A stretch of 39,686 nucleotides of DNA. Source: Patescibacteria group bacterium (GTDB lineage Bacteria; Patescibacteriota; Patescibacteriia; Patescibacteriales; UBA12465). The notes under the pieces were generated by a model. The model saw only the letters and a list, made by a program, of their open reading frames with translations. It ran no database searches and had not been told where the DNA came from. Where the stretch lies: positions 1-39,686 of the forward strand of contig JAQUHX010000007.1 in the NCBI GenBank assembly GCA_028681575.1, written 5' to 3'. Numbering within the stretch: position 1 is the first letter of the stretch; every line of letters starts with the position of its first letter. Positions 1 through 7,865 of the stretch are shown here, in pieces. Position numbers and translations under genes: made by a program.

Positions 1-2
1 GT

Positions 3-188
3 CCCTTAGATGGGTTTGAGATAGTAGGTTTAAATGAAGTTGATAAATACCTTAAGCTTCATGGAGTTTTATTGCCAGATGGTCGGTTTGTAAGCGATCC
101 AGAACTGCCAGACTGTGATCAAGAAAAGATATATCAAGGAATTTGTCCGACGACCCCTTTTATGAGTAATCGTACGATTATATATTAA
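3..188 (+). CDS. 3' end of an unidentified protein (cut by window edge)
   Basis: An open frame enters from the left edge and ends at TAA 186-188, giving the last 61 residues of a protein whose start is outside the window. The tail contains ...DGFEIVGLNEVDKYLKLHG... and ends ...MSNRTIIY. I do not recognise the family. It has no obvious membrane segment; two cysteines lie near the end (PDCDQ, GICPT). It is followed at once by a hairpin terminator, which supports it being the real end of a transcription unit rather than a chance frame. Confidence 0.6.
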   Translation, partial: PLDGFEIVGLNEVDKYLKLHGVLLPDGRFVSDPELPDCDQEKIYQGICPTTPFMSNRTIIY

Positions 189-197
189 GATTTAAAA

Positions 198-226
198 TAA
201 AAATCTCGCGATAGCGGGATTTTTTG
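198..226 (+). terminator. Rho-independent terminator
   Basis: A 9-bp stem AAATCTCGC / GCGGGATTT (with a G-T pair) and a GATA loop is followed by a T run. It closes the partial gene at the left edge and separates it from the superoxide dismutase gene. Confidence 0.8.
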
Positions 227-253
227 GGAGCATTTTTAAAGTGGTCTGATATC

Positions 254-262
254 TGTTATACT
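254..262 (+). promoter_or_regulatory. Extended -10 promoter for sodB
   Basis: TGT-TATACT is an extended -10 element (TGn plus a 5/6 match to TATAAT). No good -35 box lies 17 bases upstream. Transcription would start near 269, about 27 bases before the chosen ATG at 296. This argues against the longer TTG start of the ORF track at 224, which lies upstream of the predicted transcript. Confidence 0.5.
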
Positions 263-295
263 AAAAAGAACGTTAATAAATTAATATCAAATACT

Positions 296-892
296 ATGTT
301 TACTTTAAACGAATTACCATTTTCTTTGACTGATTTAGAGCCACATATTTCTGCTAAAACTCTTGAATTTCACCACGGGAAACACCATCAGGCTTATATC
401 GATAATCTAAATAAATTGGTAGCGGGAACGCCTTGGGAAAAAGATAGCTTAGTCGGTTTACTTCTTAAAAGTTACGCTCGTGAAGGAAAGGAAGGAATCT
501 TTAATAATGCCGCTCAGGTTTATAATCATGACTTTTTTTGGAATTGTTTACGGCCAGCCCGTCATGAAGCGGTAATTCCAGTAGAATTAAAGAATGCCGT
601 TATTCATTCTTTTGGTTCTTGGGAAAAAATGATTGAAGAATTAAAGGGGGCAGCGTTGTCTCAGTTTGGCAGTGGTTGGGCTTGGTTAGTTAAAGAGGAT
701 GATCAGGTTCGGGTGATAAAAACCAGTAATGCCGACACTCCTTTGGCTCATGGGCAAACACCTTTATTTACAATTGATATTTGGGAACATGCTTATTATT
801 TAGATTATCAAAACAAGCGCGCTGCTTATGTCGATGCGGTTATTGATAATTTAGCTAACTGGTCATTTGCTTTAGAGAATTTGAAGGACTAG
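296..892 (+). CDS. sodB: Superoxide dismutase, iron type
   Basis: Converts superoxide to oxygen and hydrogen peroxide in the cytoplasm. The 198-residue protein matches the usual Fe/Mn-SOD length from ATG 296 (MFTLNELPFSL); the ORF-track extension from 224 has no family similarity. Metal ligands are visible: His26 in EFHHGKHH, His78 in VYNHDFFW, and Asp plus His in DIWEHAYY. The NNAAQVYNH segment carries the Gln typical of iron SODs, and QFGSGWAWLV is the family signature, so Fe is more likely than Mn, although metal choice cannot be proven from sequence. The next gene starts 13 bases downstream with no terminator between, so the two are probably co-transcribed. It implies at least occasional oxygen exposure. 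Confidence 0.95.
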   Translation: MFTLNELPFSLTDLEPHISAKTLEFHHGKHHQAYIDNLNKLVAGTPWEKDSLVGLLLKSYAREGKEGIFNNAAQVYNHDFFWNCLRPARHEAVIPVELKNAVIHSFGSWEKMIEELKGAALSQFGSGWAWLVKEDDQVRVIKTSNADTPLAHGQTPLFTIDIWEHAYYLDYQNKRAAYVDAVIDNLANWSFALENLKD

Positions 893-905
893 GAATTTAT
901 TTTTT

Positions 906-2402
906 ATGAAGTTTTTTCGCTATCACTTTTTTATAATTGGACTTTTACTTTTAAGTGGTAGCTTATTATTTTCTACTCCAGTAAGAGCGGAAACTTTAGG
1001 ACAGCGTCTTTCGGGGCGGATTTTGTTGCAAGTGGAAAGCCATGGCGAGGCTTGGTATGTTAACCCAGATAATGTTAAGCGCTATTATCTGGGGCGCCCT
1101 AGTGATGCTCTAGAGTTGATGCGGCAGCTCAGTCTTGGTATCTCTGAAGCCGAGTTTGCTAGTTGGAATCGCGGTGCTCCTGCTTGGGCGCGCGGGGGTT
1201 TATTTTTAAGACCGGAAAGTCACGGCGAGGCTTATTATGTTGATCTAAGCCAACGTTGGCATTATCTTGGGCGCCCTGATGATGCTTGGCAGCTTCTGCG
1301 TAATCAAGGTTTGGGAATTACTAATGTTGATTTAGACAAAATTCCTTCGGCTAGTGTTTTAGCTGTCGCTCCGCCACTTGTTCAGACGCCAGCAGAGGTA
1401 GTGGTAAGTTCGGATTATTCTAGCACTTTAACTTGGAGATATCAGCAAGAAAACTATCAACGACAACTTAATTTATCCCGTCAATTAAATAAAGATTACG
1501 CCGAGAGTTTAAAAGTTTTCTACTATAATAACGAGGCTGATATTGCGTCTGTTAGAGAAAGCTTTTATAGTTTGTTTTTAAAACCTAAGGCTGGAGACAC
1601 TCTTGTTGCCGACTTGGTTTCTTATGGGCGTCAAATTGGCGCTGAGCAAGGTTGGGGTAGCGATCAAATAGCGGAATTCTTGTTAGCTTTAGTTCAATAC
1701 ATTCCTTACGATGAGAGCAAGTTGCTTCAGTCGCCAATTGTTCCAAATTACCCCTATGAAACGATTTATAAAAATTCTGGGGTTTGTTCGGATAAGACTT
1801 TTTTAGCAGTGAGTCTTTTAAGGGGTTTGGGTTATGGGGTTGCAATTTTAGATTTTCCAGAAGAAAATCACTCGGCTGTTGGTATTTCTTGCCCAATTTC
1901 TGATTCTCTCGCTGGTAGTGGTTATTGTTTTGTTGAAACAACTAATTATTTTCCTTTGGGAGTTGTTCCTATTGGCATCTCTTCTGGCCAAGCTGTCGGT
2001 GGGGATGAGGGAATTGGCGCTTTATTTACCGCTGACCACTTGGGAAGCTTAGAGATTTATCAAAAAACAGAAGGGGCTATTTATGAGGGGGTGGCGGCCA
2101 CTAAAGAAAAAGCCAGAGTTCTAAAAGAGCAGTATTCGCTTTTAATTGCCCAAAAAAAAGAATTAGAGGTGCTCGCTAATGCCTTAAGCGCTAAGCAAGA
2201 GTCTTTAAATGCTAGCCGGCTTCAGTTAGATGCTTATTTAACGGCAGGAGATCTTGACTCTTATAATGCGGCGGTTGTTGCTTATAATCAGGCGGCTACT
2301 AGTTATAACACCGAATTAGAAAGTTATCGTCAAGAACAAAAAGAATATAATGACTTGGCTCTTTTATATAATCAAGAAATTACTGATTTTTATCAGAAAT
2401 AA
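906..2402 (+). CDS. Exported protein: two GEAWYV-type repeats plus transglutaminase-like domain
   Basis: 498 residues. A signal peptide spans about 1-28 (hydrophobic core, then PVRA|E). Two copies of a ~45-residue repeat follow (about 37-82 and 97-142), each built as ...E-S-H-G-E-A-(W/Y)-Y-V...YYLGRP/HYLGRP.D(A)...GI. This repeat is common in CPR surface proteins; I infer cell-surface binding but its ligand is unknown. Residues about 225-350 look like a transglutaminase-like papain fold: Cys294 in SGVCSDKTF, His322 in EENHSAVG and an acidic residue in CFVETTN could form the Cys-His-Asp/Glu triad. The C-terminal ~100 residues (390-498) are a long charged coiled coil. It lies 13 bases after sodB. 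Function could be proteolytic or cross-linking at the envelope. Family assignment of the catalytic domain is moderate. Confidence 0.75.
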   Translation: MKFFRYHFFIIGLLLLSGSLLFSTPVRAETLGQRLSGRILLQVESHGEAWYVNPDNVKRYYLGRPSDALELMRQLSLGISEAEFASWNRGAPAWARGGLFLRPESHGEAYYVDLSQRWHYLGRPDDAWQLLRNQGLGITNVDLDKIPSASVLAVAPPLVQTPAEVVVSSDYSSTLTWRYQQENYQRQLNLSRQLNKDYAESLKVFYYNNEADIASVRESFYSLFLKPKAGDTLVADLVSYGRQIGAEQGWGSDQIAEFLLALVQYIPYDESKLLQSPIVPNYPYETIYKNSGVCSDKTFLAVSLLRGLGYGVAILDFPEENHSAVGISCPISDSLAGSGYCFVETTNYFPLGVVPIGISSGQAVGGDEGIGALFTADHLGSLEIYQKTEGAIYEGVAATKEKARVLKEQYSLLIAQKKELEVLANALSAKQESLNASRLQLDAYLTAGDLDSYNAAVVAYNQAATSYNTELESYRQEQKEYNDLALLYNQEITDFYQK

Positions 2403-2435
2403 TCATTTATTTTTGATTTTTAGGATAAAAAAACG

Positions 2436-2464
2436 TTGACAAGAGGGCCGTCTTAGGTTAAGAT
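2436..2464 (+). promoter_or_regulatory. Promoter for rpsB-tsf
   Basis: A perfect -35 TTGACA is followed after 17 bases by TAAGAT (4/6 to TATAAT). The transcript would start near 2471, giving a leader of about 110 bases before rpsB. Confidence 0.7.
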
Positions 2465-2511
2465 AAGCCAGTGATTTTCGCTCAGCGTTTAATCATTTTT
2501 ATTAAATAACA

Positions 2512-2565
2512 CATCGCCATTTTTTCTGGTCGGTCGACCAGGCGATGGACGCCCCGCTTTAGGGG
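2512..2565 (+). promoter_or_regulatory. Structured rpsB leader, candidate S2 autoregulatory element
   Basis: Two nested perfect stems are visible: CATCGC (2512-2517) with GCGATG (2542-2547), enclosing CTGGTC (2526-2531) / GACCAG (2536-2541) with a GGTC loop, and a T-rich bulge on one side. A second hairpin, CCCC-GCTTTA-GGGG (2552-2565), follows 16 bases before the ATG. Ribosomal protein S2 represses its own rpsB-tsf operon in other bacteria through leader RNA. The element here looks like a counterpart, but I cannot assign it to a known RNA family by eye. Confidence 0.55.
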
Positions 2566-2581
2566 ATAAAAGAAAAATAAT

Positions 2582-3301
2582 ATGGAAAACAAGAAACTAC
2601 CAAGTGTAGAAGAAATGATGATGGCCGGTATGCATTTTGGCCATCGAACTAATCGTTGGCATCCAAAAATGAAGCCTTTTATTTTTTCTGACAAAAAAGG
2701 GGTTTACATTATTGATTTAAGAAAAAGTCAGGAACAGTTAGCGGCTGCTTTGGATTTTATGGCCCAATTAATTAGCGAGGGGAAGTCAGTCTTATTTGTT
2801 GGCACTAAAAACCAAGTTAAGGGGCCCTTAAAAGCAATGGCTAAGGCAATTAATCAGCCTTATATTGTTGGTAAGTGGTTAGGCGGATTTTTAACTAATT
2901 TTTCAATGGTTAAAAAATCAGTTCAAAAATATAAAGAGTTAGTTTCTGATAAGGAAAGTGGCCGTTTAGATCGTTATACAAAGAAAGAACGTTCAGATTT
3001 TGATCGTGAGATTAAAAAATTAGAAGAACGAGTTGGCGGTCTAACCAATGTCTCTAAGCTCCCAGACGCTTTATTTGTTTGGGATATTAAAGAGGAGGAA
3101 ACAGCCGTGAAAGAAGCGCGAGTTAAGAATATCCCGGTTATCGCTATTTGTGATACTAACGTTGATCCGAGCTTGGTTAATTATCCGATTGCCGGTAATG
3201 ATGATTCAACGAAGACAATTGCTCTAGTTACTGAGACAATTCGCCAGAATCTAAGCCAAATTAAACCGGTCCCAAAAGAGGAGCCTAAAAAAGAGGCTTA
3301 A
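2582..3301 (+). CDS. rpsB: 30S ribosomal protein S2
   Basis: Structural protein of the small subunit. 239 residues, normal length. It begins with the family-typical EMMMAGMHFGHRTNRWHPKM (S2 signature) and contains the conserved FVGTKNQ, GKWLGGFLTNF and PDALFVWD segments, then VIAICDTNVDP and the NDD region near the end. The C-terminal tail is Lys/Glu-rich. It is the first gene of an operon with tsf (26-base gap), the standard bacterial order. No Shine-Dalgarno sequence lies at proper distance from the ATG; the only purine run (AGGGG) is 16 bases upstream inside a hairpin. Regulation is probably by the leader described separately. Confidence 0.98.
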   Translation: MENKKLPSVEEMMMAGMHFGHRTNRWHPKMKPFIFSDKKGVYIIDLRKSQEQLAAALDFMAQLISEGKSVLFVGTKNQVKGPLKAMAKAINQPYIVGKWLGGFLTNFSMVKKSVQKYKELVSDKESGRLDRYTKKERSDFDREIKKLEERVGGLTNVSKLPDALFVWDIKEEETAVKEARVKNIPVIAICDTNVDPSLVNYPIAGNDDSTKTIALVTETIRQNLSQIKPVPKEEPKKEA

Positions 3302-3327
3302 ATTATTAATAATTAATTTATAAGATT

Positions 3328-4122
3328 ATGGAAAATATTAAAAAATTAAGAGAAATTACTGGCGCTGGCATGGTTGATTGTAAAAAAGCTTTAGACGAAG
3401 CTGCTGGTGATTTGGAAAAAGCGGTTGAAATTTTACGCAAGAAAGGGATTGCTAAAGCCGCTAAAAGAATTGGCCGTGAAGCCAGTGAAGGCTTAATTGC
3501 CGTTAAAGTAAATGATCAAGCGAGTGAAGGTTATTTAGTTGAGGTTAACTCTGAAACTGATTTTGTGGCTCGCAATGAAAAATTTCAAGAATTCTCTCAG
3601 CAAGTTTTAGATTTAATTGCTAAAAAGCAACCAGAGAATTTAGAGACTTTGCTTGCTTTAGATTTAAATGGTTTGACCGTTGAAGATTCTTTAAGCCAGC
3701 TTTCCGGGGTAATCGGAGAAAAATTAGCGATTAATCGTTTGGCAATTTTAAAAGGAGCGAGTGTTGCTGCTTATTCTCACTTAGGTGGAAGAATTGGTGT
3801 TTTAGTATCCCTTGATCAACCAGGAAAGAGTGAGCTAGCTCTAGATATAGCAATGCAGGTGGCGGCCACTAATCCAAAATATATTAATTCTCAAGAGGTT
3901 AGTAGTGAAGAATTAGAAAAAGAGAGTGAGATTGCTCGTGAAATTTTAGTTAAAGAAGGAAAACCAACCGAGATGATTGATAAGATTTTAGAAGGAAAAA
4001 TGGGAAAATATTATACTGAAGTTTGCTTGGTTGAGCAGGAATACATTAAGGATGATAAAAAGAAAATTAAAGATATTCTTGGTGATTCTCAGGTGCTCGG
4101 TTTTGTTCGTTTCAGTCTTTAA
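3328..4122 (+). CDS. tsf: Translation elongation factor Ts
   Basis: Nucleotide exchange factor that recycles EF-Tu-GDP to EF-Tu-GTP. 264 residues. The N-terminal UBA-like domain (1-50) carries the TGAGMVDCKKAL signature, and the core has the conserved SETDFVARNE motif that contacts EF-Tu. The C-terminal domain ends in a short VEQEYIKDDKKKIKDIL helix region. It is slightly shorter than the E. coli protein, within the family range. It is the second gene of the rpsB operon and is closed by a strong terminator. Confidence 0.98.
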   Translation: MENIKKLREITGAGMVDCKKALDEAAGDLEKAVEILRKKGIAKAAKRIGREASEGLIAVKVNDQASEGYLVEVNSETDFVARNEKFQEFSQQVLDLIAKKQPENLETLLALDLNGLTVEDSLSQLSGVIGEKLAINRLAILKGASVAAYSHLGGRIGVLVSLDQPGKSELALDIAMQVAATNPKYINSQEVSSEELEKESEIAREILVKEGKPTEMIDKILEGKMGKYYTEVCLVEQEYIKDDKKKIKDILGDSQVLGFVRFSL

Positions 4123-4132
4123 ATTCTAGCCT

Positions 4133-4165
4133 AAACCGCGCCCTTAAAAGGCGCGGTTTTATTTT
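4133..4165 (+). terminator. Rho-independent terminator after tsf
   Basis: Perfect 10-bp stem AAACCGCGCC / GGCGCGGTTT with a CTTAAAA loop and a following TTATTTT. It ends only a few bases before the ricT start codon at 4170, so ricT must use a promoter inside tsf or depend on read-through. Confidence 0.9.
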
Positions 4166-4169
4166 CAAT

Positions 4170-5087
4170 ATGAAGTTAGTTCAGATTAAATTTGCCCCTT
4201 GGGATAAAAGTTATACTTTTGAAACTAGTGATTCGACTTTAGCGGTTGGTGATTATGTTGTTTTAGAAACCGAGCTTGGTGAAGATTTGGGTCGAGTTTT
4301 TAAAGTAAAAGAGACAAACGATTTAGATCCTGAGGCCCCTCCTTTGAAAATGGTCAAAAGACGGGCTAATAAAAATGATTTAGAGCGTCTTCCCAGCGCT
4401 GAAGAGAAAGCTTCCGCCCTGGGAGTTTGTCAGGAATTAGTGGATTTTTATCAATTGGATTTAAAGTTAATTGATGTCGCCTTCTCTTTGTCTGGCAATC
4501 GTCTTAATTTTGCTTTTACCGCTAATGGGCGAGTAGATTTTCGGGATTTGGTAAAAAATTTAACAACTAGGCTTAATAAGAATATTCGTTTAACGCAAAT
4601 TGGTGCTCGTGATGAGGCGCGTTTTTTGGGTGATTGTGGGGTGTGCGGTCAGGTTTTGTGTTGTCGGAGTTTTATTAAAGACTTCTTTTCTGTGACTTCA
4701 GAAATGGCGGAGGCACAACAGGTTGTTCATCGGGGAAGTGATCGGATTTCAGGAATGTGCGGCCGTTTAATGTGTTGTCTCTCTTTCGAGTATGAGGGTT
4801 ACCAAGAGTTAAATGGAAAATTGCCACCAATTGGAACTCGGGTAAACGTTGATGGTCAGCGTGGTGTTGTTATTGGTCACCACCCCCTTAAACAGGAGGT
4901 TGATGTTAAATTTTCAGCCAATAGAGAAGGGGAGCGTGATTCGATTGTCAGAGTTGATCTTAATCGTCATCAGAAAAAAGCGGCTATTAAAGACAAGTCT
5001 GAGCCTTCTGATTTTAAAGAGCCGAAAAAACGGGAAAAAAAAGACGCAATTTTTAAAAAGAGACGATCTTTTAAAAAGAAAAATTAG
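4170..5087 (+). CDS. ricT: PSP1/RicT (YaaT) family protein
   Basis: 305 residues of the PSP1 C-terminal domain family. In Bacillus, RicT (YaaT) works with RicA and RicF in an Fe-S-containing complex that influences RNase Y mRNA processing and phosphorelay; that role is known for Bacillus and only inferred here. The cysteine signature is complete: DCGVCGQVLCCRSF and SGMCGRLMCCLSFEYEGY, about residues 153-215. The N-terminus (VQIKFAPWDKSYTF) is typical. The last ~40 residues are Lys-rich and probably disordered. It starts just after the tsf terminator and has its own terminator. In many bacteria it sits near holB; here it is next to gap. Confidence 0.9.
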   Translation: MKLVQIKFAPWDKSYTFETSDSTLAVGDYVVLETELGEDLGRVFKVKETNDLDPEAPPLKMVKRRANKNDLERLPSAEEKASALGVCQELVDFYQLDLKLIDVAFSLSGNRLNFAFTANGRVDFRDLVKNLTTRLNKNIRLTQIGARDEARFLGDCGVCGQVLCCRSFIKDFFSVTSEMAEAQQVVHRGSDRISGMCGRLMCCLSFEYEGYQELNGKLPPIGTRVNVDGQRGVVIGHHPLKQEVDVKFSANREGERDSIVRVDLNRHQKKAAIKDKSEPSDFKEPKKREKKDAIFKKRRSFKKKN

Positions 5088-5093
5088 TAGACC

Positions 5094-5119
5094 AAACCCT
5101 CTGAGGAGGGTTTTTTCTT
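5094..5119 (+). terminator. Rho-independent terminator after ricT
   Basis: Stem AAACCCTC / GAGGGTTT with a TGAG loop followed by TTTTCTTTT. Confidence 0.85.
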
Positions 5120-5140
5120 TTGGGGGTTTGTTGTTTTTTA

Positions 5141-5149
5141 TGTTATTAT
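5141..5149 (+). promoter_or_regulatory. Extended -10 promoter for gap
   Basis: TGT-TATTAT, an extended -10 (5/6), lies between the ricT terminator and gap. There is no clear -35. Start would be near 5156, about 26 bases before the ATG. Confidence 0.45.
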
Positions 5150-5181
5150 TAAAAAGTAAATAATTTTATTAAGAATAATTT

Positions 5182-6198
5182 ATGGCACAGAAAAAAATAA
5201 AAGTGGCAATTAATGGTTTTGGCCGAATTGGCCGAGCTGCCTTTCGGATTATTTTAAATGAGCATCCCGAAATCCAGGTGGTTGCGATTAATGATTTAGT
5301 GGGAGCTGAGGATTTAGCTCAGCTGCTACAGTTTGATACCTGTTATGGTCGTTTTGATAAAAAAATTAGCGTGAAGGGGAAAAACTTGCTTATTAAAGGG
5401 CAGCGCTATTTAGTTTTTGCCGAAAAAGATCCAGCCAATTTGCCTTGGAAAAAATTAGAAGTGGATGTGGTTTTAGAATGCACCGGTCGTTTTAGGGGGG
5501 CAGAGGATGCTGCTATTCATTTAAAAAGTGGTGCCAAAAAAGTAATTATTTCTGCTCCAGGTAAGGGTTGTAAGACTATTGTTTTAGGTGTTAATGAAAA
5601 AAGTATTAAAAAGAATGACCAGGTCATTTCTTGTGCCTCTTGTACTACCAACTGCCTGGCCCCGCTTACTTCTGTTATCGTTAAAGAGTTTGGTGTTAAA
5701 AAAGCTTTAATGTCCACTATTCATGCTTATACTGGGGATCAAAATTTAGTCGATGGACCTCATCCTAAAGATCGGCGCCGGGCTCGGGCGGCGGCTGCTA
5801 ATATTGTGCCAACTACCACCGGTGCGGCCGTAGCGGTGACTGAAACAATTCCTTCCTTGGCCGGAAAATTTGATGGCATGGCTCTTAGGGTCCCGGTTCC
5901 GGTTGGTTCTTTATGTGACGTAACTTTTCTTCTGAATAAAAAAACTAGTGTTGCGGTAGTTAATAAAAAATTTCAGCAGGCAGCTTCCGGGCGCTTAAAA
6001 AATATTCTTGAGGCTAGTAATTATGAATTAGTGTCTTCAGATATTATTGGCAATCCTCATAGTGCGATTGTTGATTTACCTTCAACAACAATAGTTGGCG
6101 GGGATTTACTAAAAGTAGTAGCGTGGTATGATAATGAGTGGGGCTATTCCCAGCGTTTAGTTGAATTAGCAACTTATTTAAAAAAATATCTTAATTAA
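5182..6198 (+). CDS. gap: Glyceraldehyde-3-phosphate dehydrogenase
   Basis: Oxidative phosphorylation step of glycolysis: glyceraldehyde 3-phosphate + NAD + phosphate to 1,3-bisphosphoglycerate. 338 residues, full length. The Rossmann motif INGFGRIGR is at 10-18; Asp38 in INDL suggests NAD rather than NADP preference. The catalytic segment SCASCTTNCLAP has the active Cys154. HAYTGDQNLVDGPH and RRARAAAANIVPTTTGAA are the usual phosphate-binding and S-loop regions, and WYDNEWGYSQR is near the end. It is followed 6 bases later by an SDR gene, probably in one transcript. With the class I aldolase at 25.3 kb it marks a working lower glycolysis. Confidence 0.98.
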   Translation: MAQKKIKVAINGFGRIGRAAFRIILNEHPEIQVVAINDLVGAEDLAQLLQFDTCYGRFDKKISVKGKNLLIKGQRYLVFAEKDPANLPWKKLEVDVVLECTGRFRGAEDAAIHLKSGAKKVIISAPGKGCKTIVLGVNEKSIKKNDQVISCASCTTNCLAPLTSVIVKEFGVKKALMSTIHAYTGDQNLVDGPHPKDRRRARAAAANIVPTTTGAAVAVTETIPSLAGKFDGMALRVPVPVGSLCDVTFLLNKKTSVAVVNKKFQQAASGRLKNILEASNYELVSSDIIGNPHSAIVDLPSTTIVGGDLLKVVAWYDNEWGYSQRLVELATYLKKYLN

Positions 6199-6204
6199 AA
6201 AATT

Positions 6205-6933
6205 ATGAGAATGAAGGGAAAAGTGGCGATTGTTACCGGGGCGACTTCAGGCATTGGCCGGGCAATAGCCGAGCACTTCCTCAAAGAGGGGGCGCAAGTA
6301 GTTTTTTCTAGTTTATCAGAAACAATGGAATTAGCTGACCCGAATGCTTTTTATGTAAAATGTGATGTTTCTAAAAGCGCTGAGGTTGATAACTTAGTTC
6401 AGGCGGCAGTTGATAAATTTGGCCGCTTAGATGTTATGGTTAATAACGCTGGCGTTGGCGATTCCCATACTTTAGTAGAGACGACTGATGAAGAATGGCG
6501 AAAAATTATTGATATTAATCTTACTGGAGTTTTCTATGGTGCTCGAGCTGCTGCTCGCAAAATGAAAGAGTTAAAAATTGCTGGCAATATTATCAATATG
6601 AGTTCCGTTTTGGGTAAGGTTGGTTTTTTTGGGGCAATTAGTTATTGCAGTGCTAAAGGTGGTGTTGTTCAGTTGACTCGAACTGCCGCTTTAGAGTTAG
6701 CTCCTCTAGGAATTAGAGTTAATGCTATTGCGCCCGGTTTTATCGCTACCAAAATGACTGAAAACATTCTGGAAAATAAAGAATTTAACAAAATAATTAT
6801 TGATAGTACGCCAATGGGGCATGTTGGTGATGTCGATGACATCGCTAAGGCAGCTGTCTTTTTAGCCAGCGATGAGGCTAAATATATCACCGGAGAAATG
6901 CTTTATGTTGATGGTGGCTGGACATCAAGATAA
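6205..6933 (+). CDS. Short-chain dehydrogenase/reductase (FabG-like fold)
   Basis: 242 residues, classical SDR. The cofactor motif TGATSGIG is at 11-18, NNAG at 80-83, and the catalytic tetrad Asn105, Ser134, Tyr147 and Lys151 (YCSAK) is intact. The C-terminus has the IRVNAIAPGFIATKMT and YVDGGW signatures. The substrate cannot be read from the sequence; 3-oxoacyl-ACP reductase, glucose dehydrogenase or a sugar-modifying reductase are all possible. CPR genomes usually lack fatty acid synthesis, so a FabG role should not be assumed. It follows gap by 6 bases. A second ATG two codons in (6211) is an equally possible start. Confidence 0.9.
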   Translation: MRMKGKVAIVTGATSGIGRAIAEHFLKEGAQVVFSSLSETMELADPNAFYVKCDVSKSAEVDNLVQAAVDKFGRLDVMVNNAGVGDSHTLVETTDEEWRKIIDINLTGVFYGARAAARKMKELKIAGNIINMSSVLGKVGFFGAISYCSAKGGVVQLTRTAALELAPLGIRVNAIAPGFIATKMTENILENKEFNKIIIDSTPMGHVGDVDDIAKAAVFLASDEAKYITGEMLYVDGGWTSR

Positions 6934-6946
6934 TATTATTAATCTT

Positions 6947-7705
6947 ATGAAAAAATTAAAAGATTTATTCATTAAAAAAGAAAAAAAATTAATTCCTAGT
7001 GCTGAATTATTAAAGGGTACTTGGCAAGAATATAAAAAATACGCTTTTAAGTTTATTGAGTTACTAATCTACGGTTTGATTGGTTCTTTGCCGTTTTTAA
7101 TTTTAATTTTTGTCTTTTTTAATGCTTTAGTTAAGTTTGAGGAAGGTTTGATTGGTTTTGGCGTTTTAGGAATTTTAAGCATTTTTTTGGTAGCTGCCTT
7201 TGTCTTAATGATTATCTGGAATTTACGGGCGCAAATAGGTAGTATTATTCTCCTAAAAGAAGATTATCAGCCCTCACCTCGGGAAAGCTTTAAAAAGGCG
7301 AATAAATATTTAGTTCCATTCCTTGGTGTGACTGCTTTGCTCACTGTTTTAATTTTCGCCTGGGGGATGCTTTTTCTTTTGCCGGCCTTAATCTTCGGAA
7401 TTTATTATGGCTTTGCTCAGTATGTTCAGATTGCTGAAGATAAAAGACCTTTTAGTTCAATCGAGCGCAGCTATGACCTTGTACTTAATTATTGGTGGCC
7501 AGTTTTTGGACGCTTTTGTCTTTTGATTTTGATTGGCTTTTTGGTTTATGGTTTGCTAAGTGTTCCTTTTTTCTGGATTGGCGATAGCGGCTGGCTGTTT
7601 GAGTCTTATAATCTTTTGATAAATCTAATTTGGGTTTTGTTGTCACCTTTTTTCACAATTTATCCTTATAAGGTTTATAAGAACTTAGTTAAAATAAAAG
7701 ATTAA
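6947..7705 (+). CDS. Multi-pass membrane protein, unknown function
   Basis: From ATG 6947 (MKKLKDLFIKKEKK) the protein has 252 residues; the ORF-track start at 6872 overlaps the SDR gene and adds no plausible sequence. A Lys-rich cytoplasmic N-terminus precedes about six hydrophobic segments (roughly 35-60, 65-95, 115-150 as two, 185-210, 220-245). Between them is a short amphipathic loop, YQPSPRESFKKANKYLVP. The layout resembles the DUF975/GPDPase-membrane-domain type of small integral membrane proteins often found in CPR and Firmicutes, but I cannot name a function. It is last in the gap operon, 13 bases after the SDR gene, and followed by a terminator. Confidence 0.75.
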   Translation: MKKLKDLFIKKEKKLIPSAELLKGTWQEYKKYAFKFIELLIYGLIGSLPFLILIFVFFNALVKFEEGLIGFGVLGILSIFLVAAFVLMIIWNLRAQIGSIILLKEDYQPSPRESFKKANKYLVPFLGVTALLTVLIFAWGMLFLLPALIFGIYYGFAQYVQIAEDKRPFSSIERSYDLVLNYWWPVFGRFCLLILIGFLVYGLLSVPFFWIGDSGWLFESYNLLINLIWVLLSPFFTIYPYKVYKNLVKIKD

Positions 7706-7730
7706 GAAATTGTTGAAAAATAAAATTTTT

Positions 7731-7764
7731 AAAAGAAAACGGTTCAGCCGTTTTCTTTTTTTTT
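7731..7764 (+). terminator. Rho-independent terminator
   Basis: Stem AAAAGAAAACGG / CCGTTTTCTTTT with a TTCAG loop and a long T run ends the gap operon. Confidence 0.9.
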
Positions 7765-7772
7765 AGGTTTTT

Positions 7773-7802
7773 TTGAAAAAGTGGGGGGAAATAATTTATA
7801 AA
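7773..7802 (+). promoter_or_regulatory. Promoter for the surface-protein operon
   Basis: TTGAAA (5/6 to the -35 consensus), 18 bases, then TATAAA (5/6). The start would be near 7808, leaving a ~58-base leader that contains a terminator-like hairpin. Confidence 0.6.
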
Positions 7803-7838
7803 AAATTCAGTCTTTCTGGATTCGTCCTCTGTTAGGCT

Positions 7839-7865
7839 AAAAGCATATTTTAAAAATGCTTTTTT
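7839..7865 (+). promoter_or_regulatory. Terminator-like hairpin abutting a start codon (possible attenuator)
   Basis: AAAAGCAT / ATGCTTTT with an A/T-rich loop, then an unbroken T run that ends directly at the ATG of the next gene (7866). The stem is AT-rich, so moderate in strength. Its position between a promoter and the first codon suggests conditional termination or translation control. Confidence 0.5.

Noticed and set aside
4849-5163. ORF of 104 residues overlapping the end of ricT
   Set aside because: Out-of-frame shadow with no family features that runs through the ricT terminator.
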